Of a stretch of 36,171 nucleotides of DNA, positions 6,775 through 15,544 are shown one piece after another. Each line of letters begins with the position of its first letter. Within the stretch, counting starts at the first letter, position 1. Where the stretch lies: the NCBI RefSeq assembly GCF_002155975.1, contig NZ_MUMI01000251.1, forward strand, positions 1 to 36,171. Direction: 5' to 3'. The translations under genes and the position numbers were made by a program. This DNA is from Amycolatopsis kentuckyensis (GTDB lineage: Bacteria; Actinomycetota; Actinomycetes; Mycobacteriales; Pseudonocardiaceae). The notes beneath the pieces were generated by a model. The model had not been told where the DNA came from. It worked only from the letters and a program-made list of their open reading frames with translations, and ran no database searches.

Positions 6775-8651
6775 TGGGGAACTGGGAACGGCTGGCCCTG
6801 CCCGGCGGCCGGACCTGCTGGCGGCAGGTGCTCGACGTGCCCGCCCGCGACGGCACGGCCCTGGTCGCCGACCTCTACGCCGCGCAGCCGGAGCCACCCG
6901 CCGGGCCGGTGCTCCTGGAGCGCACGCCCTACGGCCGCCGGCTCGCGCGGCCGTCCGACGGAGTGCTCGGGCCGGACGACCCGCCGGCGCCCGAAGTGGT
7001 CGCCGAGCGGTTCGTCGCGGGCGGGTACCTGGTCGTGCGCCAGGACTGCCGGGGCCGGGGCGATTCGGGCGGCACGTTCACGAAGTACCTCAACGAAGCC
7101 GAAGACGGCTACGACACCGTCGAGTGGATCGCCGCGCAGGACTGGTGCGACGGCCGGGTCGCGACGATGGGCGTCTCCTACTCCGCCCACGCCCAGGCCG
7201 CGCTGGCGTCGCTGGGCGCGCCGCACCTGGCCGCCATGTTCCTCGATTCCGGCGGCTTCGCCAGCGCGTACGAAGCCGGCACCCGGATGGGCGGAGCGTT
7301 CGAGCTGAAGCAGGTGACCTGGGCGTTCCACCGCGCCCGCACCAGCGCGGAAGTCCTCGCCGACCCGGTGCTGCGGGCCACTTTGGACTCCGAGGACCTG
7401 CGCGCGTGGTTCACCCGGATGCCGTGGCGGCGCGGCGCCACGCCGCTGCGGTTCGTCCCCGACTACGAGAACTACCTGCTGCAGCAGTGGGAACACGGCG
7501 TCTTCGACGACTACTGGCGGCAGCCCGGCATCTTCGCCCGCGGCTTCTACGACCACTTCCCGGACGTCCCCAGCCTGCACATCTCCAGCTGGTACGACCC
7601 CTACATCCGCACCGCCACCGAGAACTTCCGCGAGCTCGGCCGCAAGAAGCACAGTCCCGCCTACCTGGTGCTCGGGCCGTGGACGCACGGAGCCCGCAGC
7701 GCGCGTCACGCCGGTGACGTCGACTTCGGCCCCGAAGCGCCGCTCGACGGCAACCTCGACGACGACTACGTGACGATGCGGCTGCGCTGGTTCGACGCCC
7801 ACCTGGCCGATTCGGGCGAACCCCCGCCGCCGGTGCGGTACTTCCTGATGGGCGGCGGCTCCGGGCGCCGAACCGCCGAAGGACGGCTCGACCACGGCGG
7901 CCGCTGGCGCACCGCGACGGCCTGGCCGCCGGAGAACGCCGAGCACCGGCGGTTCCACCTGTGCGCGGACGGCGCGCTCGCACGCACCCCGCCGGACGGC
8001 GGTTACCTGGAGTACGACTTCGACCCGCACCACCCGGTACCGACGCTAGGTGGCCAGGTCACGTCGGGAGAGCCGGTGATGAGCGGCGGCGCGTTCCACC
8101 AGTGCCCGGACGAGCGCTTCTTCGGCGCGGCACCGCCGTTCCTGCCGCTCGAGAGCCGCCCCGACGTACTCGTCTTCCAGACCCCGCCGCTGCGGCACGA
8201 CCTGGCGGTCACCGGGCCGGTCACGGTGCGGCTCGCCATCTCGTCCACGGCCGCCGACACGGACTTCACCATCAAGCTGGTCGACGTCCACCCGCCGAGC
8301 GCCGACTACCCGCAGGGCTTCGCGATGAACCTCACCGACGGCATCCTGCGCTGCCGCTACCGGAACTCCTTCGCCGAGCCGGAGCCCCTGGAGCCGGGCG
8401 AGGTCTACGAAATCACGATCGAAGCCCCGGACACGGCCAACCTCTTCCGCGCCGGCCACCGAATCCGCCTCGACATCAGCTCCAGCAACTTCCCCCGCTT
8501 CGACGTCAACACGAACACGGGCGCCCCCGAAGTCGGCGACCGGCGCAAGGTGGTGGCCACAAACCGCGTCCACGTCGACGGGCGATCCTGGCTCACGCTG
8601 GCGGTGCTGCCGACCGAGGCGGTTCAGCCGCCGTCTTCGCGGGGTGAGTAG
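6774..8651 (+). CDS. CocE/NonD family alpha/beta hydrolase
   Basis: 625 aa, close to CocE-type esterases and X-Pro dipeptidyl-peptidase-like enzymes (S15 clan). The N-terminal alpha/beta-hydrolase part carries the nucleophile motif GVSYSA (Ser135; the usual pattern is G-x-S-Y-x-G), the acid in SSWYDPYIRT (Asp275) and the base in LGPWTHG (His305). An early RTPYGR segment and DCRGRGDSGG are family hallmarks. The C-terminal third (from about residue 410) is the jelly-roll domain, with LAVTGPVTVRLAISS and FRAGHRIRLDISSSNFPRFD. No signal peptide is seen, so it probably acts in the cytoplasm on an ester or amide imported by the ABC system; that is inferred from the 1-nt overlap with the binding-protein gene. 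The final Gly of the nucleophile elbow is replaced by Ala. Confidence 0.9.
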   Translation: MGNWERLALPGGRTCWRQVLDVPARDGTALVADLYAAQPEPPAGPVLLERTPYGRRLARPSDGVLGPDDPPAPEVVAERFVAGGYLVVRQDCRGRGDSGGTFTKYLNEAEDGYDTVEWIAAQDWCDGRVATMGVSYSAHAQAALASLGAPHLAAMFLDSGGFASAYEAGTRMGGAFELKQVTWAFHRARTSAEVLADPVLRATLDSEDLRAWFTRMPWRRGATPLRFVPDYENYLLQQWEHGVFDDYWRQPGIFARGFYDHFPDVPSLHISSWYDPYIRTATENFRELGRKKHSPAYLVLGPWTHGARSARHAGDVDFGPEAPLDGNLDDDYVTMRLRWFDAHLADSGEPPPPVRYFLMGGGSGRRTAEGRLDHGGRWRTATAWPPENAEHRRFHLCADGALARTPPDGGYLEYDFDPHHPVPTLGGQVTSGEPVMSGGAFHQCPDERFFGAAPPFLPLESRPDVLVFQTPPLRHDLAVTGPVTVRLAISSTAADTDFTIKLVDVHPPSADYPQGFAMNLTDGILRCRYRNSFAEPEPLEPGEVYEITIEAPDTANLFRAGHRIRLDISSSNFPRFDVNTNTGAPEVGDRRKVVATNRVHVDGRSWLTLAVLPTEAVQPPSSRGE

Positions 8652-8693
8652 TGAGATGCTGCGGGCTGATCTGGACGCGCGCAACACGGGGGT

Positions 8694-9629
8694 GTGATCA
8701 CGGTGGACGAGCTGTCCGAGAAGGTCCGGCGCTGGGCGAGCGACGCGGTGGGAGGCGGCGCCCAAGTGGCGACAGCCACCGGCCTACGACAGGGAGCCAA
8801 TCCGTGGTTGCTGACGTTCGAACCGGGTGGCCGCCACGAAGCGGCCGTGCTGCGGCTCGGGGACCCCACTGATCCCGACCATCGCCGGCGGTTCGCCACC
8901 GAGGTCGCGGCACTGCAGGTCGCCGGCGACCACCAGCTGCCCGCGGCCCGCCTGATCGCCACCGACCTCGACGGCTCCGGAGCAGGCGTGCTGGCGGTGC
9001 TGACCACCGTCCTGCCCGGGCACAGCCGGATCCCCTCGGTCGCCTCCACCGAGCGGCTGCGGGGTCTGGGAGCCACAGCGGCCGCACTGCAAGCAGTCCC
9101 GTTGGCGCCCCGGGCCGCGCTGCCGCGGCGGACCCGCTCGATCGCGGACGTCGACTTCGCCGCCCAACGCCGGGAAAAGGGCACCACCGCACTGCTGACG
9201 GCTGCGGAACAACGCCTGGAACAACTTCCCGTACCCACCGGCCCGACCGCCTTCGTGCACGGTGACCTGTGGTTCGGAAACACCCTCTGGTCCGGCGACC
9301 GCTGCACAGGCTTGGTCGACTGGGACTGCGCGGGCGCCGGATCACCGGGAATAGACCTCGGCGGCGCACGCTTCGACGCGGCCCTGATGTTCGGGTTACC
9401 CGCCGCCGACCAGGTCCTGAAAGGGTGGCAGCGCGCCACCGGCCGACGGGCGGAACAGGTCGCGTACTGGGACGTCGCCGCGGCGTTGACTACCTTGGCC
9501 GACATGGCGTTCTGCATCCCGGCGCTCCACGACCAGGGCAGATCGGACCTCGACGCAGACGTTCTCGGGCAACGCCGGGACGCCTTCCTCACCACCGCAC
9601 TGAACCGACTCGGCGGCCAATCGTGTTGA
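8694..9629 (+). CDS. Aminoglycoside phosphotransferase (APH)/choline-kinase family protein
   Basis: 311 aa. The catalytic loop HGDLWFGNTLW (H-x-D-x-x-x-x-N) and the metal-binding VDWDCAG, equivalent to the kinase DFG, identify the APH/HipA-like kinase fold. The N-lobe is plausible (GLRQGANPWLLTFEPGG as nucleotide loop, AAVLRLGD as the Lys/Arg strand). It resembles fructosamine-kinase/APH members that phosphorylate small molecules; the substrate is unknown. The chosen start is GTG 8694; GTG 8703 is an in-frame alternative. The gene begins 42 nt after the hydrolase. A rare in-frame TTA leucine codon lies at 9396-9398, so translation may depend on the developmental tRNA-Leu(UAA). Confidence 0.85.
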   Translation: MITVDELSEKVRRWASDAVGGGAQVATATGLRQGANPWLLTFEPGGRHEAAVLRLGDPTDPDHRRRFATEVAALQVAGDHQLPAARLIATDLDGSGAGVLAVLTTVLPGHSRIPSVASTERLRGLGATAAALQAVPLAPRAALPRRTRSIADVDFAAQRREKGTTALLTAAEQRLEQLPVPTGPTAFVHGDLWFGNTLWSGDRCTGLVDWDCAGAGSPGIDLGGARFDAALMFGLPAADQVLKGWQRATGRRAEQVAYWDVAAALTTLADMAFCIPALHDQGRSDLDADVLGQRRDAFLTTALNRLGGQSC

Positions 9630-9662
9630 CCGTGCGTCCGGTCCGCGTGCCGTCGCCGCGTC

Positions 9663-10145
9663 GTGGCCGATCGTCGACGGAGGTGCAGTGGATCACGGCC
9701 GATCGTGCCGACGACCCGCCCGGGACGACGAGTCCTCCGGACCAGCACCCGAGTTCGTCGTCGCCGGGTCCAGGGCGATCGGGAGATGGGGCCGGGTGAG
9801 CTCAGCGATCAGCCGGATCACGGCGGAGACGCAGCATGCTGCCCAGCCGGCATGATCGACAGGTGCTGCACAGGCGGCGTGCGCCCCGAGTCGAAGGCCG
9901 AGAAACGTACGCAACGAGTCGCGGCGATTCGCCGGGAGATCGAAGCGACCGAGCTCAAGAGCAACCGGACCCTTCGCAACCTCGAGCTGTTCGACAAGCC
10001 CGACGCAGACAACGCCGAAAACGGCACCTCTACCGTTGCCATGCTCGTGCTGTCCCGACCAAGCGCGGACAACATCTGCATGCGCGATTGCGTCCGCTGG
10101 CCTGAGAATATCCACCACGGTGGCGCTCTCCACCTGCCACCGTGA
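9663..10145 (+). pseudogene. Possible remnant of a serine-recombinase C-terminal region
   Basis: The stretch between the APH gene and the STAND gene has no gene I can assign with confidence. In one plus-strand frame (about 9880-10020) the translation RPESKAEKRTQRVAAIRREI, then ATELKSNRTLRNLELFDKPD, resembles the coiled-coil tail of large serine recombinases (the pattern 'aaIrreIe..e.k..r.lrnLEl.ddPd'). Nothing before it looks like a resolvase domain, and the frame then loses similarity before the stop at 10143-10145. I read this as a decayed fragment of a mobile-element recombinase. The resemblance is from memory of the family and would need a profile search. Confidence 0.3.
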
Positions 10146-10581
10146 ACGACGAACATGACCGCCGCAGAGGCGCTGTCAGTTGTTTCTGTCCGGCAACCGA
10201 TCTCGACGGGCATCGGGCCGACGGGGAGTGTCGACTGTGATGGCTGCGACGGCGGCGGGCGAGGGGGACACCTGTCAGACACCCTCCGGCCGATTGATCG
10301 CGCCTCCGGTTGAGGGCGACCTCGTCGGTGCGTTGTTTACGAACAGGCTTGGTCAGCTTGACTTTCGACGACCTTACGCAGGACTGGACCGCTGGTGGCG
10401 GGCCATGACAGAGCAACACCCGACGTTTGCCTACGCAGAGGAGCACCACGGCGAACTCAGTAGCGACCATCACGGGTTCGCAGCACGGCTCGCACAGCCG
10501 GCAAGTGGCTGTGGCCCCCGTCGGCGTTCCCATGGTGAGCCACGAGGCATGGACCCGTACCTGCGCCGGAGGCATCCTGGT
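10146..10581. other. Stretch without a recognisable gene upstream of the STAND gene
   Basis: The plus frame of the STAND gene stays open back to 10180, but the peptide has a composition unlike a folded domain and no family I know. The GGAGG at 10568-10572, just before GTG 10582/ATG 10585, argues that translation starts there. The region probably holds the promoter and leader of the STAND gene. I found no clear -10/-35 pair and no strong hairpin. Confidence 0.4.
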
Positions 10582-10584
10582 GTG

Positions 10585-13161
10585 ATGACCTTTAAAGCGG
10601 TACACCGGACGATCCTCGTCGTGGACGTGGAAGGTTTCGGCGCGCCGACGAGGACCGATCGCGACCGCTTGGCCGTTCGGCAAGGTCTCTACTCGGTTTT
10701 GAAAACCACGTTCGAGAACATGAACGCCATGTGGGACCACCACGAAGACTGCGGCGACGGACTCCTCATCCTAGTTCACCCCAGGGTCCCAAAAAGCGTG
10801 CTGGTGGACGATTTACCGGACTCCCTCGCTCAATCGCTCGAAAGTCACAACGAACGCCATCCCCCTGCACAGAACATAAGATTACGTGTTGCGCTGCACG
10901 CCGGCGAGGTGCACATCGACGAGACCGGCGTCACTGCTACGGCGGTCAACGTCACCTTTCGGCTCATCGACTCCGATGAGCTCAGGCATGCCCTCAGACG
11001 CACTCCCGCGACCATCGCGCTGATCGTGTCTTCGTGGTTCTTCGACGAAGTCGTCAAGCACAGCCTGACGAGTACCGAATATCGCCCAGTCCGGATAGAG
11101 GTCAAGGAAACCTCCACGATCGGCTGGATCCGGGCATCCGACGGTCCTGATCTGCCGAGTCCGGTCACCCCGAACCAGCTCCCAGCGAAGCCAGCGCATT
11201 TTTCCGGTCGTGAAGATGAACTGGTCGAACTCAATCGCAAAGTGAACGGCATCGATCGACAGCTCTTCGTGATCACCGGTCCGGGGGGCATGGGAAAAAC
11301 AGCGCTGGCGCTGCACTGGATGCATCAGTTGAGCCACCGGTTCACCGACGGGTCACTGTACGCCAACCTCGGCGCTGATGCACTGCCTGGCGAAGTTCTC
11401 GGTCGGCTGTTGCACGATCTCGGCGTGTCTCCGCCACAAGCGCAAGAAGAACGAAAAGCTGTTTTCAGGACCGCAACACAGCGGAAGTACCTTTCGATAC
11501 TGCTGGACGACGCAGCATCCGCGGCTCAGGTCCGAGAGCTGCTTCCGGCGACCGGGCTGGTCGTGGTGACGACCCGCCGCCAACTGCCTGGCTTGATTGC
11601 GGACGGAGCCGAGTTTCTCCGCCTCGAACCACTCGACGAAGCAACCGGAGTACAGGTCCTGGCCGCAGCCGTCGGCCGCAGGAGAGTGCTGTCGGAGCTC
11701 GTACACGCCGAATCTCTCGTCCGGTTCTGCGCCGGCATGCCGCTCGCGCTGACCGTGGTTGCCGCACAACTCCTGTCTCACCCTCACCGCACGTTGCGGA
11801 CTCAGGTGTCGTTGTTGCAGGACAACCGAACCCGGCTGGCGAGACTCTCGATCCGCAACGACTTCTCAGTATGGACGGTGATCGACATGTCGTACCAGGC
11901 CCTCACGCCGGAAACATCACGCCTTTACCGGCTGCTCGGCCTCCACCTCCGCCCAGAGTTCCCGCTGGGTGCAGCGGCGGCCGCGGCGGGTCGCCCGGCC
12001 GACGAAAGCACGGAGCTGCTCGACGAGTTGCTGGACGCAAACCTTCTTGAGGAGGTAGGCGATCAGCGCTTCCGACTGCCGGAGTTGATGCATTTGTTCG
12101 CCCGGGAGCGGGCCGAGGCCGAAATTCCCCCAAGCGAGCGAACTTTGGTCAGCCTTTCGATGACTGAGTGGTACCTGACGTGGGCCAAGGCCGCGGACCG
12201 GGCAGTGAGAACCGGGCACCGCCGTCTCCCCTATGAATTCACGCTTGCCAACGACGAACGAGCGATATTCGTCGATCGTGCGGGTGCCCTGGCTTGGCTG
12301 GAAGCAGAGTTGCCGAACATCGTGGCCGAAGCCCGGCGGGCGATCGACGCGGGCCAGCCTGAATTGAGCTGGCAGCTGTGCGACACCATGTGGTCACTGA
12401 GGTTCCGCGTCGACCAGCGGGCCAGCCTGCTGATCTACCGCACCGGCGCACGAGCGGCTGACCTTTGGGGCAACGACTTCGCCATAGCAAGGGCCTACTT
12501 TCGCCTCGGCTTGGCCGAGCTGGACGCCGCTGAGCTCGGGGCCGCCGACGAGCACCTGGCCACCGCACTGCGCATCAGGGAACGCATCGGCGACCATCGA
12601 GGGGCGACGAACGTCCGCGAAGGACTCGGGCTCCTCGCGCTGCGCTCCGACCCTGCGGAGGCGGTCCGCATTCTCTCCCTCGTCGTGGAGGAGAAACGCG
12701 CACAAGGTGGTGCACGACGACTGGGCAGGGCGCTCGTGAACCTCGGGCGGGCATTGCTCACCCAGGGCGAGCCGGCGCTCGCCATCGAGTATCTGGAAGA
12801 AGCCGAGCGGCAGTTCTCGACGATGCCCGACGCGGACGACTACGACCATGCGCCGCTCGGGGTGCTCCTCGGCCAGGCCTACCAAGATCTCGGGCAGCAC
12901 TCGAGAGCCGTCGCCCAAGTGCGGAGCTCTTTGGAACGAGCGATCCGCCTGCAGGCACACCTCGCCCAGGCCGAAGCTCACCAAGCGCTCGGCGCCATGG
13001 CCGAACACTCGAACGACTGGGGTGTTGCACTCGCAGAGTACCGCCAGGCAGCGGACATCTTGGAGAGGTGGTCCACAGTGGAGGCCGCGCGTGTCGTGGC
13101 CCGCATGCAAGCCCTGAGCGGGAGCGCCCGGCCCGAGCAACCGCAAGAACGAGCCGATTGA
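10585..13161 (+). CDS. STAND NTPase: class III cyclase-like domain, NB-ARC, TPR
   Basis: 858 aa. Residues about 7-165 resemble a class III nucleotide cyclase: LVVDVEGFG (Asp14), HEDCGDGLLI (Asp58), VALHAGEVH, and NVTFR, where Asn122 and Arg126 keep the N-x-x-x-R transition-state spacing. Residues about 205-480 are an NB-ARC/AP-ATPase: FSGRED, Walker A GPGGMGKT (232-239), Walker B ILLDDA (Asp308/309), LVVVTTRR (sensor strand) and GMPLA (384-388). A winged-helix part follows, and the C-terminus from about residue 640 consists of TPR-like helices. Such STAND proteins are signal-gated switches, common in actinobacterial regulation and antiphage defence. GGAGG at 10568-10572 supports ATG 10585 or the adjacent GTG 10582. 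Two in-frame TTA codons (10813-10815, 10882-10884) are notable. The gene ends 34 nt before the glycosylase gene. Confidence 0.85.
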   Translation: MTFKAVHRTILVVDVEGFGAPTRTDRDRLAVRQGLYSVLKTTFENMNAMWDHHEDCGDGLLILVHPRVPKSVLVDDLPDSLAQSLESHNERHPPAQNIRLRVALHAGEVHIDETGVTATAVNVTFRLIDSDELRHALRRTPATIALIVSSWFFDEVVKHSLTSTEYRPVRIEVKETSTIGWIRASDGPDLPSPVTPNQLPAKPAHFSGREDELVELNRKVNGIDRQLFVITGPGGMGKTALALHWMHQLSHRFTDGSLYANLGADALPGEVLGRLLHDLGVSPPQAQEERKAVFRTATQRKYLSILLDDAASAAQVRELLPATGLVVVTTRRQLPGLIADGAEFLRLEPLDEATGVQVLAAAVGRRRVLSELVHAESLVRFCAGMPLALTVVAAQLLSHPHRTLRTQVSLLQDNRTRLARLSIRNDFSVWTVIDMSYQALTPETSRLYRLLGLHLRPEFPLGAAAAAAGRPADESTELLDELLDANLLEEVGDQRFRLPELMHLFARERAEAEIPPSERTLVSLSMTEWYLTWAKAADRAVRTGHRRLPYEFTLANDERAIFVDRAGALAWLEAELPNIVAEARRAIDAGQPELSWQLCDTMWSLRFRVDQRASLLIYRTGARAADLWGNDFAIARAYFRLGLAELDAAELGAADEHLATALRIRERIGDHRGATNVREGLGLLALRSDPAEAVRILSLVVEEKRAQGGARRLGRALVNLGRALLTQGEPALAIEYLEEAERQFSTMPDADDYDHAPLGVLLGQAYQDLGQHSRAVAQVRSSLERAIRLQAHLAQAEAHQALGAMAEHSNDWGVALAEYRQAADILERWSTVEAARVVARMQALSGSARPEQPQERAD

Positions 13162-13188
13162 GCCTTAGCCCACACCGCTGGCTAAACT
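13158..13188 (+). promoter_or_regulatory. Putative leaderless promoter of the glycosylase-radical SAM-PRTase run
   Basis: TAAACT (13183-13188) fits a -10 box and lies 7 nt before the ATG at 13196, so the message would start at the start codon. TTGAGC (13158-13163) is a possible -35 box with a rather long 19-nt spacer. No Shine-Dalgarno precedes the ATG, which supports leaderless initiation. If correct, the five genes 13196-21183 form their own operon and read-through from the STAND gene is optional. Confidence 0.42.
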
Positions 13189-13195
13189 TCCGCCG

Positions 13196-14029
13196 ATGAA
13201 ACGCCCGATCGGCCGAACTGTACCTCTGACCAGGTCAAAGGGGAATTCAACGTGCGCACTGTTCGGCGATCACCCGGGCTGGAAGATCGAGGACGGAACT
13301 GCGCGGCGAGTACTTCGCAAAAAGAGCGCGACACGGTGGCTGATTGAGGACCTCGGGAACGGCGACCTCAGTATGCTTCGGCTGTCCGGGGACGACGATC
13401 CGCCGATCCAGGACGTCTTCGACCCGAGGACGCTGCCGGTGACCAACGAACTGACCGAAGCACTGGCCGCTCGCGGCCCCTTCTTCCGGGTTCGCAACCC
13501 CGACCTCTGGGATGCCCTCGCGACCGGCTTGATCAGACAGGTGATCAGGGCCGGCCAGGCAAAGAAGCTATACCGCCTGCTCTGCGCCGAACACGGTGAG
13601 CGATTGGACACCGTGAACGGTCCCTTGTTCTTCTTTCCCGCTCCCGAAGTGCTGCGAAACCTCCCGGACAGCGAGTACAGCCGGCTGGGGCTCTCCTTCA
13701 AGCGGGACGCACTGCGCGTCGCCGCCGAGGCCATGCTGGACCATCAAGAAGAGTGGACTGGTCTGTCACCTGACGAGCTGTCGACCGCACTGCTTTCCAT
13801 CCCGCGAGTCGGTCCGTGGACAGCGGCCGCGGTCGTAGCTGACATCACCAACGATTTCTCCCACTACCCACATGGCGACCTGGCTGTTCGCACCTGGGCC
13901 CGCCGGCTGGCCCCGGGCATGCCGTGGCCGGACAGTGAGCAGGCTTTCGCCCGTCACTGGCAACACATCGCGGCAGGACATCTGTCTTGCCTCACCGCTC
14001 TTACTCTCGCGCTAGGCGGTACCTCGTGA
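13196..14029 (+). CDS. HhH-GPD family DNA glycosylase, AlkA-like
   Basis: 277 aa. The C-terminal half has the helix-hairpin-helix of base-excision glycosylases, LLSIPRVGPWTAAAVVAD (199-216), followed at the right distance by the catalytic aspartate in HGDLAVRTWARR (Asp228). This matches the D-L-x-V-R pattern of AlkA/3-methyladenine glycosylase II. DALATGLIRQVI (about 106-117) and FFPAPEVLRNL with YSRLGLSFKRDALRVAAEA are the usual preceding helices. There is no Fe-S cysteine set, as in AlkA and unlike Nth/MutY. The family flips out and removes alkylated or otherwise modified bases. Here it heads a run with a radical SAM enzyme, a Nudix hydrolase and PRTase-like domains, so its target may be a self-made modified base or nucleoside rather than ordinary damage; that is inference. 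Its stop overlaps the next start (GTGA). Confidence 0.82.
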   Translation: MKRPIGRTVPLTRSKGNSTCALFGDHPGWKIEDGTARRVLRKKSATRWLIEDLGNGDLSMLRLSGDDDPPIQDVFDPRTLPVTNELTEALAARGPFFRVRNPDLWDALATGLIRQVIRAGQAKKLYRLLCAEHGERLDTVNGPLFFFPAPEVLRNLPDSEYSRLGLSFKRDALRVAAEAMLDHQEEWTGLSPDELSTALLSIPRVGPWTAAAVVADITNDFSHYPHGDLAVRTWARRLAPGMPWPDSEQAFARHWQHIAAGHLSCLTALTLALGGTS

Positions 14030-15543
14030 TCGACCCACTCATCGTGGGTGCCGACACCACTCGGCCACTCGACTGCCTCTTCGTCAACGCGCCGCTCCGG
14101 GACTACGCGGAGCGTCCCCGGGCCAACGACTTCACCTTGCCCGTCCTGGGCATGGCCTACATCGCTACTTTCGCCGCGGCACAGGGATTCAACGTAGGTG
14201 TACTCGACGCCGAAGCCTATGGCCTGGGTATCTCGGCCGCAGCGAAGATCGTCAACGATGCCGAACCGCGCTGGGCAGGCCTGAACCTGCTCGCCCCGAC
14301 ATACGAGCTCAGTGCTGGAATCGCCGAGCAGCTCGACCCGCGGATCAGCCTCGTACTGGGTGGTCACCACGCACGGGCACTGCCCAGCGACATCCTGCAC
14401 GATCAGCGGATGGCACATTGCGAGGCTCTCATCATCGGCGAAGCGGAAACACGCGTGACCGAGTTGCTCCACGACCTCGACAACCGCACGAAGCTACCCG
14501 GTGTGATGTGGCGCGATGCGGCGACAGGTCGAATCCGGGTCAACAACCCGGAAAAGGGTCACCGGCACCTGGCGCCGGACATCAACGCGATGCCGTTCGT
14601 GAACCGCACCTACCTGCCGCAGGACCCGTTCTGGACGCCCGAAGGCCGCCTGGAGGCGGCGATGGTGGGCGCTCGCGGCTGTCCCTACGACTGCTCCTTC
14701 TGCGGCGCCGCGGTGAGTGCGAATCCGGACGTGACGATCCGAACGCGGCACCCCGACAACATCATCGGCGAGATGTTCACGTTGCGTGAAGAACTCGGCG
14801 TCACCGTGTTCCGGTTCGTCGACGACCTGTTTCTGGGCGCACACCGGGTGATCAAGACGATGATGAGTGCGTTCCGCGCGGAGAACATCGGCAAGGACCT
14901 CAGCTGGGACGCCACCGGCCGCATTAACGTGCTGCACCGCGAGTCTGACGAGACCCTCGAACTCCTCGCCGCCAACGGACTTCGCGAAGTTGCTCTCGGC
15001 ATCGAGTCGGGCAGCGACCGGATGCTGAGCAGGATCGACAAGCGGATCACGCGTGAGATGACAAAGGACACCGTTCGGCGGTTGCTGCGGCAAGGGATCA
15101 ACGTGAAGGGGTACTTCATCCTCGGTATGCCCAGTGAGACCCGCGAAGAGACGGATGCCACCGTGCGCCTGGTCAAAGAGCTGTGGACGATGGCGGACGA
15201 AATCGAGGGCGGCACGTTCCGAGCTTCGGTTTTCGAATACCGCCCCTATCCCGGCACGCTCGACTGGCAGCGGCTCGTCGCGGAAGGCAAGTACCGCCGC
15301 GAGGAGCTGCTGGCCTACACCGCGGTCGACCTAACGTCGGACGGCTCCGACGAATCCATGCGCGCGCGGGACGAGTTCAACTTCTCGGTCAACCTCCAGT
15401 TCTGCGAATCGCCGGTGTCATACCTCCGCGAAAGACTCGTCGAGCTCACCCGGCTGCAGTTCGAGCGCAAACCGGCCAGGTTGGTTCGAGCGCACACCGA
15501 GCTGCCCCAGAACCGAACGCCCGTATCACAGCGTGGATCCTGA
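14026..15543 (+). CDS. Cobalamin-binding-type radical SAM enzyme
   Basis: 505 aa from GTG 14026. That start overlaps the glycosylase stop as GTGA and has AGGCGG 6 nt upstream; an in-frame TTG at 13987 is less likely. Residues about 15-150 form a Rossmann-like B12-binding domain: CLFVNAPL, FTLPVLGMAYIATFAAAQG, VGVLDAEA, WAGLNLLAPTY, SLVLGGHHA, IIGEAE. The radical SAM core has the [4Fe-4S] motif GCPYDCSFC (Cys219, 223, 226), then FRFVDDLFL, the ALGIESGS strand and GYFILGMPSETREETDAT. This architecture is shared by methyltransferases and other C-C or C-P bond enzymes acting on unactivated carbons. The substrate is unknown. Being locked between a glycosylase and a Nudix gene suggests a nucleobase or nucleotide substrate, which is inference. 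Confidence 0.88.
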   Translation: MIDPLIVGADTTRPLDCLFVNAPLRDYAERPRANDFTLPVLGMAYIATFAAAQGFNVGVLDAEAYGLGISAAAKIVNDAEPRWAGLNLLAPTYELSAGIAEQLDPRISLVLGGHHARALPSDILHDQRMAHCEALIIGEAETRVTELLHDLDNRTKLPGVMWRDAATGRIRVNNPEKGHRHLAPDINAMPFVNRTYLPQDPFWTPEGRLEAAMVGARGCPYDCSFCGAAVSANPDVTIRTRHPDNIIGEMFTLREELGVTVFRFVDDLFLGAHRVIKTMMSAFRAENIGKDLSWDATGRINVLHRESDETLELLAANGLREVALGIESGSDRMLSRIDKRITREMTKDTVRRLLRQGINVKGYFILGMPSETREETDATVRLVKELWTMADEIEGGTFRASVFEYRPYPGTLDWQRLVAEGKYRREELLAYTAVDLTSDGSDESMRARDEFNFSVNLQFCESPVSYLRERLVELTRLQFERKPARLVRAHTELPQNRTPVSQRGS

Positions 15544-15544
15544 G

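Noticed and set aside
9630..10150. Left attachment-site copy of the tRNA 3' end
   Set aside because: I looked for the GGGACTCGAACCCG or GCCCCCGAC segments near the left edge and found no convincing match.
10180..10581. N-terminal extension of the STAND protein
   Set aside because: The frame is open, but the peptide has no recognisable domain, and a good ribosome site (10568-10572) directly precedes the start of the cyclase-like domain.
13987..14025. TTG 13987 as start of the radical SAM gene
   Set aside because: It would overlap the glycosylase gene by 43 nt and has no ribosome site. GTG 14026 gives the usual 4-nt overlap with AGGCGG upstream.
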